A DNA stretch of 6,014 nucleotides from Verrucomicrobiota bacterium (GTDB lineage: Bacteria > Verrucomicrobiota > Verrucomicrobiia > Chthoniobacterales > UBA10450), in contig QHNB01000187.1 in NCBI GenBank assembly GCA_003217965.1, positions 1-6,014 of the forward strand, in the 5' to 3' direction. A program made the translations under genes and the position numbers. The notes under the pieces are model-generated. The model did not search any database. It saw nothing but the letters and a program-made list of their open reading frames with translations, and had not been told where the DNA came from. Positions 1 to 6,014 of the stretch are shown here, one piece after another. Every line of letters begins with the position of its first letter. The stretch's first letter is position 1.

Positions 1-390
1 CAGGTTTACCGGTCGCTTGGCCGTGATCAAGATAGCAAAGACGCTGCACGCAAAGGGGTGAAACTTGCCGAGCGTGAACTTGCCGTTCACCCTGAAGATC
101 CGCGGCCGGCCCATCTGGGCATTGCAGCACTCCTCGAACTTGGCGAAAACGATCGTGCCAGGGAATGGATGTCCCGCGCCCTGGCGATCGAGCCGGACGA
201 CCCGCTTACCCAGTACAATTTGGCGTGCGGCTACACGAAATTGGGTGACATCGATGCAGCGTTCGATTTGTTGGAACGTTCGTTGCCACGTGCCGGTCCA
301 GAGCTCGCTCAGTGGGTTAAGCATGACTCGGACTTCGATCCACTCCGAAGCCACACCCGGTATAAGAAGATACTCGAGATCATCGGCTAA
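1..390 (+). CDS. C-terminal TPR part of a cyclase/TolB-like/TPR protein (copy A, 5' end outside window)
   Basis: The frame is open from the first base (it begins Q-V-Y-R-S-L-G-R-D) and ends at TAA 388-390, so these 129 codons are the tail of a longer gene. The GTG at 58 is an internal codon, not a start. The residues align throughout with the last 130 or so residues of the three downstream copies: TPR helices with AREWMSRALAIEPDD and TQYNLACGYTKLGD, then the terminal cap HDSDFDPLRSHTRYKKI. It is one residue shorter than the others just before the cap (LAQ-WVKHDSD against QGW or HGW). TPR repeats mediate protein-protein contacts. A cyclase and a TolB-like domain upstream are inferred from the neighbouring paralogues and are not seen here. 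It lies 34 bases before copy B with no terminator between, so the two are probably co-transcribed. Its tail resembles copy D more than B or C. Confidence 0.93.
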   Translation, partial: QVYRSLGRDQDSKDAARKGVKLAERELAVHPEDPRPAHLGIAALLELGENDRAREWMSRALAIEPDDPLTQYNLACGYTKLGDIDAAFDLLERSLPRAGPELAQWVKHDSDFDPLRSHTRYKKILEIIG

Positions 391-395
391 GTAGA

Positions 396-401
396 AAGGA
401 G
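396..401 (+). promoter_or_regulatory. Shine-Dalgarno-like AAGGAG at unusual distance from copy B start
   Basis: A perfect AAGGAG lies just after the stop of copy A, but 23 bases separate it from ATG 425, against the usual 5-10 or so. No ATG, GTG or TTG lies at a normal distance downstream of it. A very weak hairpin (GTT 404-406 with AAC 410-412) might shorten the effective spacing. It may be the ribosome site of copy B or chance. Confidence 0.3.
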
Positions 402-424
402 CTGTTCACAACGCGCACGAAAAT

Positions 425-2287
425 ATGGAACGCCGCCTGACCGCCATCCTTGCTGCTGACGTAGTTGGCTATAGCCGCCTTATGGGTGCGAACGAGTCTG
501 GCACGTTCGCGGCACTCGACACGCTGCGGACCGATTTGGTTGATCCCAAAATCAGCGAGCATCAGGGACGAATCGTCAAACTGACGGGCGACGGCATGCT
601 GGTGGAGTTTCCGAGCGTGGTGAACGCGGTCGCCTGCGCCACCGATATCCAGCGCAGCATACGCAATCGAAATGCGGGTGTGCCGCCAGATCAGCGCATC
701 GAATTCCGGATCGGCGTTAACGTTGGCGACGTCATTGTACAAGGGGAAGATATCTTTGGCGATGGTGTCAACGTCGCCGCGCGCTTGGAGAGCATTGCCG
801 CGCCCGGCGGAATAACGATCTCCGGACCAGTCCGTGATCACATTGGCAACCGGCTTGACCTCGCTTTCGAGGATATGGGGGAACAGACCCTAAAAAATAT
901 TGAAAGGCCGATTCGCGTTTACCGCGTCTGTCTGGATAATCCTGGTGCTCCGGGCTTGAAGAAGCAAAAGGCAACGCAACACGAGCAGGAAAAACCGGCG
1001 ATTGCGGTCCTGCCTTTCAACAACATGAGCGGCGACCCGGAGCAGGAATATTTTAGTGATGGCATCACGGAGGACATCATCACCGACCTCTCCAAGGTGT
1101 CGGGACTTTTGGTCATTGCCCGCAACACGGCGTTTACCTACAAGGGCAAAGCGGTAAAGGTGCAACAGGTGGCCCAGGAGCTCGGGGTTCCTTTCATCGT
1201 GGAAGGAAGCGTACGCAAGGCCGGAGCGCGGGTGCGCGTTACTGCGCAGCTCATTAGTAGCGAGAGCGGCGCTCATGTTTGGGCCGATCGCTACGACCGC
1301 GACCTGACCGACATCTTCGCCATTCAGGACGAAATCACCCACGCGATTGTCGAGCAGTTAAAGGTCAAGCTGCTCCCGCAGGAAAAGAAGTCCATAAGTA
1401 AGGCGCCGACAGATAACGTCGAAGCCTACACTTACTATCTACGGGGCCGTCAGTTTATTCAACGAGCGTCGAAGTCGAACTACCAATTGGCGCGTCGAAT
1501 GTTCGCGAAGGCAGCGGAGTTAGACCCTTCGTACGCGCGCGCTTATGCCGGCATCGCCGATTGCGACTCTTTCCTGTTTCTCCACTACCATCTTCAAGCC
1601 AGCGTTGAGAATATCCTCGCCACTAGCGATAAGGCGTTGGCCTTGGATGACCGGCTCGCTGAAGCCCACGCTTCGCGAGGACTCGCGCTCGCGATTGGCA
1701 AGCAATACGGCGAGCAATCAATTGAAGAATTCGAAAAGGCCATCGCGCTGGATCCGAATTCGTTTGAGGCTCATTACTTCTATGCTCGCGCGTGCGTAAC
1801 TCAGGGAAAGCTCGAGCGAGCGGCTGTGCTTTTTGAAAGAGCGGCAGAGAATAAGCCGGACGATTACCAGGCATTGTGCCTGCTGACGCATGTTTATCGG
1901 GGGCTTGGCAGGCAGTGGGACAGTGAGAATGTCGCGCGCAAAGGCGTCGAGCGCGCGAAAAACGAGCTCAGCGTTCACCCCGAGAATGCGCGTGCTGCGT
2001 ATCTCGGCGCCACCGCGCTGGCAGCAGTGGGCGAAAAGGAGCAGGCCAGAGAATGGGCATCGAGAGCTTTGTTGATTGATCCGGAGGACGTCCTGACTCA
2101 GTACAATGTTGTTTGCGTGTATTCTTTGGTGGGTGATGAAGAGCAGGCTCTCGATTTACTGGAACGGTTGCTGCCTAACGCAGGTCAGGAGCTAAGCCAG
2201 GGATGGCTCAAACACGACTCCGACCTTAATCCGCTTCGCACCAATCCGCGCTTTCAGAAGATACTTGTGACGCTCGATGCCGGCTAA
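425..2287 (+). CDS. Class III adenylate cyclase with TolB-like and TPR domains (copy B, complete, 620 aa)
   Basis: Predicted soluble class III nucleotidyl cyclase making cAMP from ATP. The cyclase domain covers about residues 1-168. The two metal-binding Asp are D12 (in LAADVVGYS) and D56 (in VKLTGDG), the base-selecting pair is K52 and D109 (DIFGDGVN), and the transition-state pair is N116 and R120 (VNVAARLE). The Lys/Asp pair points to ATP rather than GTP. A linker of about 20 residues leads to a TolB-like domain at about 190-318 (IAVLPFNNMSGDPEQEYFSD, VEGSVRKAG, HVWADRYDRDL, IQDEITHAIVEQL). TPR helices fill about 332-590 and end in a cap at 596-614. No signal peptide or membrane segment is visible. 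ATG 425 is the only usable start: the frame upstream meets TAG at 392-394 with no ATG, GTG or TTG between. The sensed signal and partners are unknown. Names such as cya would only be generic. Confidence 0.96.
   Translation: MERRLTAILAADVVGYSRLMGANESGTFAALDTLRTDLVDPKISEHQGRIVKLTGDGMLVEFPSVVNAVACATDIQRSIRNRNAGVPPDQRIEFRIGVNVGDVIVQGEDIFGDGVNVAARLESIAAPGGITISGPVRDHIGNRLDLAFEDMGEQTLKNIERPIRVYRVCLDNPGAPGLKKQKATQHEQEKPAIAVLPFNNMSGDPEQEYFSDGITEDIITDLSKVSGLLVIARNTAFTYKGKAVKVQQVAQELGVPFIVEGSVRKAGARVRVTAQLISSESGAHVWADRYDRDLTDIFAIQDEITHAIVEQLKVKLLPQEKKSISKAPTDNVEAYTYYLRGRQFIQRASKSNYQLARRMFAKAAELDPSYARAYAGIADCDSFLFLHYHLQASVENILATSDKALALDDRLAEAHASRGLALAIGKQYGEQSIEEFEKAIALDPNSFEAHYFYARACVTQGKLERAAVLFERAAENKPDDYQALCLLTHVYRGLGRQWDSENVARKGVERAKNELSVHPENARAAYLGATALAAVGEKEQAREWASRALLIDPEDVLTQYNVVCVYSLVGDEEQALDLLERLLPNAGQELSQGWLKHDSDLNPLRTNPRFQKILVTLDAG
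1022..1059 (+). repeat. 38-bp block identical to 2930-2967 (copies B and C)
   Basis: It encodes NMSGDPEQEYFSD at the start of the TolB-like domain and is base-identical between B and C. Copy D (around 4690-4727) has the same residues with only a few synonymous changes. This is the most conserved segment of the domain, so either constraint or conversion could explain it. Confidence 0.8.
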
Positions 2288-2300
2288 CCTCAGGATTTGC

Positions 2301-2351
2301 ATGTTGATGCCTCCGCAGCTACGCGCCGAATCAAAATGGAACGCCGTCTGA
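2301..2351 (+). CDS. Possible 16-aa leader ORF overlapping the start of the C-D fusion gene
   Basis: ATG 2301 is preceded by AGGA (2292-2295) at 5 bases and opens a frame reading MLMPPQLRAESKWNAV to TGA 2349-2351. The frame differs from the main gene and runs 16 bases past ATG 2336. The main ATG has no recognisable ribosome site of its own, so translation of this leader could help initiation by coupling. The peptide resembles nothing I recognise, and it may be chance. Confidence 0.15.
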   Translation: MLMPPQLRAESKWNAV

Positions 2352-5300
2352 CATCTATTCTCGCCGCCGACGTGGCCGGATACAGCCGCCTCACCAGTCA
2401 GAACGAAGCTGGCACGATCGCTGCATTCAAGACGCTACGTAAAGAGCTGGTTGATCCGAAAATCAGCGAGCACCACGGGCGCATCGTAAAGCTTACCGGT
2501 GATGGGATGCTGGTGGAATTTCCAAGCGTGGTCAGCGCAGTTGCTTGTGCAGGCGACATTCAGCGTGGAATGCGCACTCGCAACGCCCAGATCAACCCGG
2601 ACTCGCGAATTGAATTCCGCATCGGTGTCAACATTGGCGATGTCATTGTGGAAGGGGACGACATCCTGGGTGATGGCGTCAACGTCGCCGCTCGCCTCGA
2701 AGGCATCGCTCCAGTTGGGGGCATCGCAGTCTCCCAATCTGTCCGCGACCACGTCGGCAATCGCCTCGATCTGACCTTCGAAGACATGGGTGAGCGACGG
2801 CTCAAAAACATAGAGAGGCCTATTCGCGTCTACAGCATATCATTAGACACGCCCTCTCCTGCCGAAACCGACGGTGCAGCGTCGGCAAAGCCAGAGGAGA
2901 AACCATCGATTGCAGTTCTCCCTTTCATTAACATGAGCGGCGACCCGGAGCAGGAATATTTTAGTGACGGCATCACCGAAGACATCATTACCGACCTCTC
3001 GAAAGTGTCGGGTTTGTCCGTGGTAGGACGTAACACGGCGTTCACCTACAAGGGCAAGCCGGTGAAGGTGCCGGAAGTGGCTAAAGAGCTTGGCGTCGAT
3101 TTTGTTGTAGAAGGAAGTGTTCGAAAAGCCGGATCGCGTGTCCGCGTTACAGGACAGCTCATCAATGGCAAGGACGACCGTCACGTCTGGGCCGATCGCT
3201 ATGACCGCGATCTGACCGATATCTTCGCCATTCAGGACGAAATCACCCACGCCATTGTCGAGCAGCTAAAGGTGAAGCTGCTGCCGCAGGAAAAAAAGCA
3301 TATTGCGCAAACCCCGACCGATAACGTCGAAGCGTACACCTATTATCTACGGGGCCGTCAGTTCATGCAGCGGCACTCGAAGTCCAACTATCAGTTAGCG
3401 CGACGGATGTTCGCCAAAGCGGTAGAATTGGACCCGCTCTACGCACGTGCTTATGCCGGCATCGCGGATTGTGACTCCTTCCTATTCCTGCACTATCATT
3501 TAGAAGCCAGCGTCGACACTATTCTGGCAACGAGCGCCAAGGCATTGAGTCTGGATGACAAACTCGCCGAAGCCCATGCTTCTCGGGGACTCGCACTCTC
3601 GCTCGACCGGCGTCATGATGAAGCAACGTCGGAATTCGAAAGAGCTATCACCCTCGATCGGAATTCGTTCGAGGGTCATTATTTCTATGGCCGTGCCTGC
3701 GTGACCCAGGGGAAGCTTGAACGAGCAGCCGAGCTTTTTGAGCGAGCGGCAGAAAACAAACCGGACGATTATCAATCCGTGTGCCTATTGATTCCGACTT
3801 ATCGGGCGCTGGATCGGCAATCGGATAGCGAGCGTGCCGCAAGGAGGGGCATTGAACGGGCAGAACGTGAACTCACCATTCATCCCGAAGATGCCAGGGC
3901 GGCTTACCTTGGTGCTAGCGCCCTCGTAACACTCGGCGAGGGGGATCGTGCCCGAGAATGGGCGGCCAGAGCCTTGGCAATCGACCCTGATGACGTCCTA
4001 ATTCAGTACAATGTCGCCTGCGTTTATTCCCAGCTTGGCGACGTAGATCAGTCTTTCGATCTGCTGGAGCGATTGCTCCCCAACGCCGGTCACGAGCTGA
4101 GGCGCGGGTGGATCAAGCACGACTCCGACCTAGACCCCCTCCGGAGCCACCCACGATATCGGAAGATAACCTCCACACTGGCTGCACTTAAAAAGCTGCG
4201 CGCGGAATTGGTTGACCGCAAGATCGCGGAGCACCAAGGACGCATTGTTAAGTTGACCGGGGACGGTCTGCTGGTCGAATTCCCAAGCGTCGTGAGCGCT
4301 GTCACCTGCGCCGCCGATGTTCAGCGCGGAATGCGAGCGCGGAATTTTGCTGTGCCACAAGAGCAACGCATCGAATTCCGCATGGGAGTAAACGTCGGGG
4401 ACGTAATTGTCGAAGGTGGGGACATCTTTGGCGACGGCGTGAATGTCGCGGCCCGCCTCGAAAGCATTGCTCCGGTCGGCGGTATCGCTGTGTCCCAGAC
4501 CGTGCGGGAGCACGTCGGCAAACGACTGGATCTTAGGTTTGATGACCTGGGGGAACGCCGGCTTAAGAACATCGAACAGCCGGTTCGCGTCTACAGTATC
4601 GCGCTCGATGCACCATCGAGCAATGCCGGTGCGGTCGTAGCGGCAGCAAACGGCGAAGACAAACCCTCTATCGCTGTTCTTCCCTTCATCAACATGAGCG
4701 GTGATCCGGAGCAGGAATATTTTAGCGACGGCATCACCGAAGATATCATCACCGATCTCTCGAAAGTCTCAGGTTTGTCCGTGGTAGGACGTAACACGGC
4801 GTTCACCTACAAGGGCAAAAGCGTGGAGGTGTCGGAAGTCGCGAAGCGCCTCGGCGTTGATTTCGTTGTCGAAGGAAGTGTCCGCAAGGCCGGCTCGCGT
4901 GTGAGAGTCACGGGACAGCTCATCAATGCAAAGGACGACCGTCACGTGTGGGCAGATCGTTATGACCGCGACCTGACCGACATATTTGTGATCCAGGACG
5001 AAATCACTCACGCGATCGTCGAGCAGTTAAAGGTCAAGCTGCTGCCTCAGGAGAAGAAGTCGATCGAGCAAACACCGACCGACAGCGTTGAGGCATACAC
5101 GTTTTATCTCAAGGGTCGCCAGTTCATGGAGCGCAGTTCGGAAGCGTACTATCGATTAGCGCGGCAAATGTTCGCTAAAGCGGTGGAGTTGGACCCTCTC
5201 TATGCGCGAGCTTACGCCGGCATTGCCGATTGCGATTCTTTCCTGTTGCTCCATTACCAGGTGGAGGATGTCACGGTTGAGGACATTCTAGCCACCGGTG

Positions 5301-5950
5301 CGAAGGCGTTGGCTCTGGATGGCAAACTGGCCGAAGCCCATTCCTCGCGAGGTCTCGCACTGTCGGTTGAAAAACGATATGACGAAGCAACGGTGGAATT
5401 CGAACAAGCGATCGCGCTCGATCCGAATTCGTATGAAGGTCATTACTTCTATGGCCGCGCTTGCTTCACCCAGGGGAAACTGGAGCAGGCAGCCGCACTT
5501 TTCGAGCGCGTTGCGGAAATCAAGCCCGACGACTACCAATCGTTGATCTTGTTGATCCAGATTTATCGCTCGCTTGGCCGCGATGCGGATAAAAAAAGTG
5601 CCGCACGGAGGGGAGTTGAACGGGCAGAGCGTAACCTCGCGCTTCATCCTGATAATGCCAGAGCCGCTGCCGTCGCCGCCGGGGCTCTCGTCACGCTGGG
5701 CGAGAAAGATAGTGCCAGGGAATGGTTATCTAGAGCGTTGGCGATCGACCCGCACGATATTTACACTCAATACAATTCGGCCTGCATTTATGCGAACCTG
5801 GGCGAGATAGAGCGGGCTTTGGATTTGCTGGAACGTGTGATCCCACATGCCGGTCACGAGTTGAAGCATGGCTGGATCAAGTACGATTCTGATCTTGACC
5901 CGCTTAGGAGCCATCCACGATTTCAGAAAATACTCGAATTAATCGGCTAA
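2336..5950 (+). CDS. Double-length cyclase-TolB-TPR / truncated cyclase-TolB-TPR fusion protein (copies C and D, 1204 aa)
   Basis: Two array copies are fused in one uninterrupted frame, about twice the length of copy B. The first half (C) has a full cyclase domain at about 1-168 with D12, K52, D56, D109, N116 and R120 all present, a TolB-like domain at about 189-317, and TPRs to the cap ending R-Y-R-K-I611. From about S613 the chain goes straight into the second half (D) with STLAALKKLRAELVD, which matches cyclase residues 26-40 of copy B. D therefore lacks the first 26 or so residues, including strand 1 and the first metal Asp, but keeps K639, D643, D696, N703 and R707. A second TolB-like domain (about 776-904) and TPR set (about 920-1204) follow, ending KILELIG. 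ATG 2336 is chosen because MERRLTSILAADV matches the start of copy B; a TTG at 2297 would add 13 residues with no counterpart. No membrane segment is seen. It is probably co-transcribed with copy B, 48 bases upstream. Whether the D cyclase domain folds or works is unknown. Confidence 0.93.
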   Translation: MERRLTSILAADVAGYSRLTSQNEAGTIAAFKTLRKELVDPKISEHHGRIVKLTGDGMLVEFPSVVSAVACAGDIQRGMRTRNAQINPDSRIEFRIGVNIGDVIVEGDDILGDGVNVAARLEGIAPVGGIAVSQSVRDHVGNRLDLTFEDMGERRLKNIERPIRVYSISLDTPSPAETDGAASAKPEEKPSIAVLPFINMSGDPEQEYFSDGITEDIITDLSKVSGLSVVGRNTAFTYKGKPVKVPEVAKELGVDFVVEGSVRKAGSRVRVTGQLINGKDDRHVWADRYDRDLTDIFAIQDEITHAIVEQLKVKLLPQEKKHIAQTPTDNVEAYTYYLRGRQFMQRHSKSNYQLARRMFAKAVELDPLYARAYAGIADCDSFLFLHYHLEASVDTILATSAKALSLDDKLAEAHASRGLALSLDRRHDEATSEFERAITLDRNSFEGHYFYGRACVTQGKLERAAELFERAAENKPDDYQSVCLLIPTYRALDRQSDSERAARRGIERAERELTIHPEDARAAYLGASALVTLGEGDRAREWAARALAIDPDDVLIQYNVACVYSQLGDVDQSFDLLERLLPNAGHELRRGWIKHDSDLDPLRSHPRYRKITSTLAALKKLRAELVDRKIAEHQGRIVKLTGDGLLVEFPSVVSAVTCAADVQRGMRARNFAVPQEQRIEFRMGVNVGDVIVEGGDIFGDGVNVAARLESIAPVGGIAVSQTVREHVGKRLDLRFDDLGERRLKNIEQPVRVYSIALDAPSSNAGAVVAAANGEDKPSIAVLPFINMSGDPEQEYFSDGITEDIITDLSKVSGLSVVGRNTAFTYKGKSVEVSEVAKRLGVDFVVEGSVRKAGSRVRVTGQLINAKDDRHVWADRYDRDLTDIFVIQDEITHAIVEQLKVKLLPQEKKSIEQTPTDSVEAYTFYLKGRQFMERSSEAYYRLARQMFAKAVELDPLYARAYAGIADCDSFLLLHYQVEDVTVEDILATGAKALALDGKLAEAHSSRGLALSVEKRYDEATVEFEQAIALDPNSYEGHYFYGRACFTQGKLEQAAALFERVAEIKPDDYQSLILLIQIYRSLGRDADKKSAARRGVERAERNLALHPDNARAAAVAAGALVTLGEKDSAREWLSRALAIDPHDIYTQYNSACIYANLGEIERALDLLERVIPHAGHELKHGWIKYDSDLDPLRSHPRFQKILELIG
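2930..2967 (+). repeat. 38-bp block identical to 1022-1059 (copies B and C)
   Basis: This is the copy C partner of the block in copy B. The flanking bases differ (T2929 against C1021, C2968 against T1060). Confidence 0.8.
3011..3057 (+). repeat. 47-bp block identical to 4772-4818 (copy C)
   Basis: This stretch encodes the TolB-like segment GLSVVGRNTAFTYKGK and matches copy D base for base over 47 positions, while the flanks differ at many synonymous sites. Copy B has a clearly different nucleotide sequence here (GLLVIARNTAF). This fits recent gene conversion between C and D. Confidence 0.85.
4166..4180 (+). other. Fusion junction between copy C and copy D
   Basis: Codons here read I-T-S-T-L (residues 611-615). 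K610-I611 is the end of the TPR cap, which in copies A, B and D continues as ILE or ILV for only a few residues to a stop. T614 onward matches T27 of the cyclase domain of copy B, the point just after its ESG. The C stop codon, the spacer and the D start through about codon 26 are absent. If the lost spacer was like the B-C one, roughly 145-150 bases are missing. The two joined sites are not homologous to each other. Confidence 0.85.
4172..4600 (+). other. Truncated class III cyclase domain inside the fusion protein
   Basis: This covers residues about 613-755 of the fusion protein. Its sequence follows copies B and C without gaps from residue 27 of the domain onward: LVEFPSVVSAV, RIEFRMGVNVGDVIVEG, DIFGDGVNVAARLES and LKNIEQPVRVYS. 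It keeps K639, D643, D696, N703 and R707 but has no equivalent of D12, which helps bind the two catalytic metals in this family. Alone it should be inactive by the known mechanism. It could still give the Lys/Asp/Asn/Arg half of an active site in a dimer, if it folds without strand 1. Confidence 0.8.
4772..4818 (+). repeat. 47-bp block identical to 3011-3057 (copy D)
   Basis: This is the partner of the block in copy C, within the second TolB-like domain of the fusion protein. The base before it (A4771 against G3010) and the base after it (A4819 against G3058) differ, which sets the limits of the identity. Confidence 0.85.
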
Positions 5951-6014
5951 GTTAGCTTGAGACGATCTTCGCACTGAAATTAATCAGGGACGCAGGAATC
6001 CAAGAAGCTAATTT
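5951..6014. other. Non-coding tail after the fusion gene, no feature recognised
   Basis: These 64 bases after the TAA contain no ATG, no clear ribosome site and no compact GC-rich hairpin with a T-run. The array may continue beyond the window edge, but nothing here shows it. Confidence 0.5.

Larger units (their letters stand above)
1..5950 (+). repeat. Tandem gene array: at least four diverged copies of one cyclase/TolB-like/TPR gene
   Basis: Units: A (1-390, partial), B (from 425), C (from 2336) and D (from about 4175). B start to C start is 1911 bases. C start to the virtual start of D is about 1761, shortened by the fusion deletion. All units are in the same orientation. Protein alignment by eye is nearly gap-free, with most residues conserved, while third codon positions differ widely. 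This indicates old duplications kept under selection rather than a recent amplification. The spacer before B and the one before C share a short motif (ACGCGC followed by CGAA) just upstream of the common ATGGAACGCCG start. No transposase, terminal inverted repeat or integrase is visible. Confidence 0.92.

Noticed and set aside
58..390. A separate small protein starting at GTG 58
   Set aside because: The frame is open to the window edge and its translation before position 58 also matches the TPR region of the other copies, so the GTG is an internal codon.
890..1342. 150-codon open frame on the minus strand, and similar ones at 2843-3250 and 4769-5011
   Set aside because: They lie opposite the same TolB-like region in each copy and look alike only because the plus-strand genes are paralogous. 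The plus-strand frame carries clear domain motifs; the minus-strand products match nothing I know.
2297..2335. TTG start at 2297 adding 13 residues to the fusion protein
   Set aside because: The added residues have no counterpart in copy B, where a TAG at 392-394 blocks a comparable extension. The AGGA is only 1 base from the TTG. ATG 2336 matches the start of copy B exactly.
4150..4200. The C-D junction as a repeat-collapse assembly error or frameshift
   Set aside because: Collapse would join matching positions of two copies, but here a C-terminal cap is joined to cyclase residue 27. The frame is also kept perfectly on both sides. A read-level check remains worthwhile.
4172..5950. Copy D translated as an independent protein from an internal start
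   Set aside because: No in-frame ATG with a ribosome site is seen near the junction. The first in-frame ATG, near 4331, lies well inside the cyclase domain, past the Lys and second metal Asp.
5952..6011. Inverted repeat TTAGCTT (5952-5958) / AAGCTAA (6005-6011) as a terminator
   Set aside because: The stem is only 7 bases, AT-rich and separated by 46 bases, so a stable terminator hairpin is unlikely.

Overview
The window is almost entirely coding on the plus strand and holds a head-to-tail array of one protein family. At least four copies are present. Each has a class III adenylate/guanylate cyclase catalytic domain, then a TolB-like domain (the COG5616 type), then a tetratricopeptide (TPR) region ending in a conserved cap of the form HDSDLxPLRxxPRxxKI. 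Long sets of such cyclases, the GYSRLM-type cyclase start and this TolB/TPR pairing are typical of Alphaproteobacteria, especially Rhizobiales such as Bradyrhizobium, Mesorhizobium and Sinorhizobium relatives. The moderately GC-rich sequence (about 48-63% in the few lines counted by hand) fits, but the genus cannot be fixed from this window.

Layout: positions 1-390 are the 3' end of copy A, whose start lies outside the window. Copy B (425-2287, 620 aa) is complete, with every expected cyclase catalytic residue. After 48 bases comes a very long gene (2336-5950, 1204 aa from the preferred ATG) made of two copies, C and D, joined in frame. C is complete up to its C-terminal cap. D lacks its own start and the first 26 or so residues of its cyclase domain, including the first metal-binding Asp. 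The last 64 bases hold no recognisable feature.

The A-B and B-C spacers are 34 and 48 bases and show no terminator-like hairpin, so the array is probably one transcription unit. The proteins have no visible signal peptide or membrane segment and are probably cytosolic. By family knowledge they should make cAMP from ATP, with the TolB-like and TPR regions acting as sensing or docking parts; the signal and partners are unknown. The most unusual object is the C-D fusion. It puts one complete and one metal-site-deficient cyclase domain on one chain, which is formally similar to the C1/C2 asymmetry of mammalian adenylyl cyclases. It may instead be a deletion by-product with a vestigial second cyclase domain.
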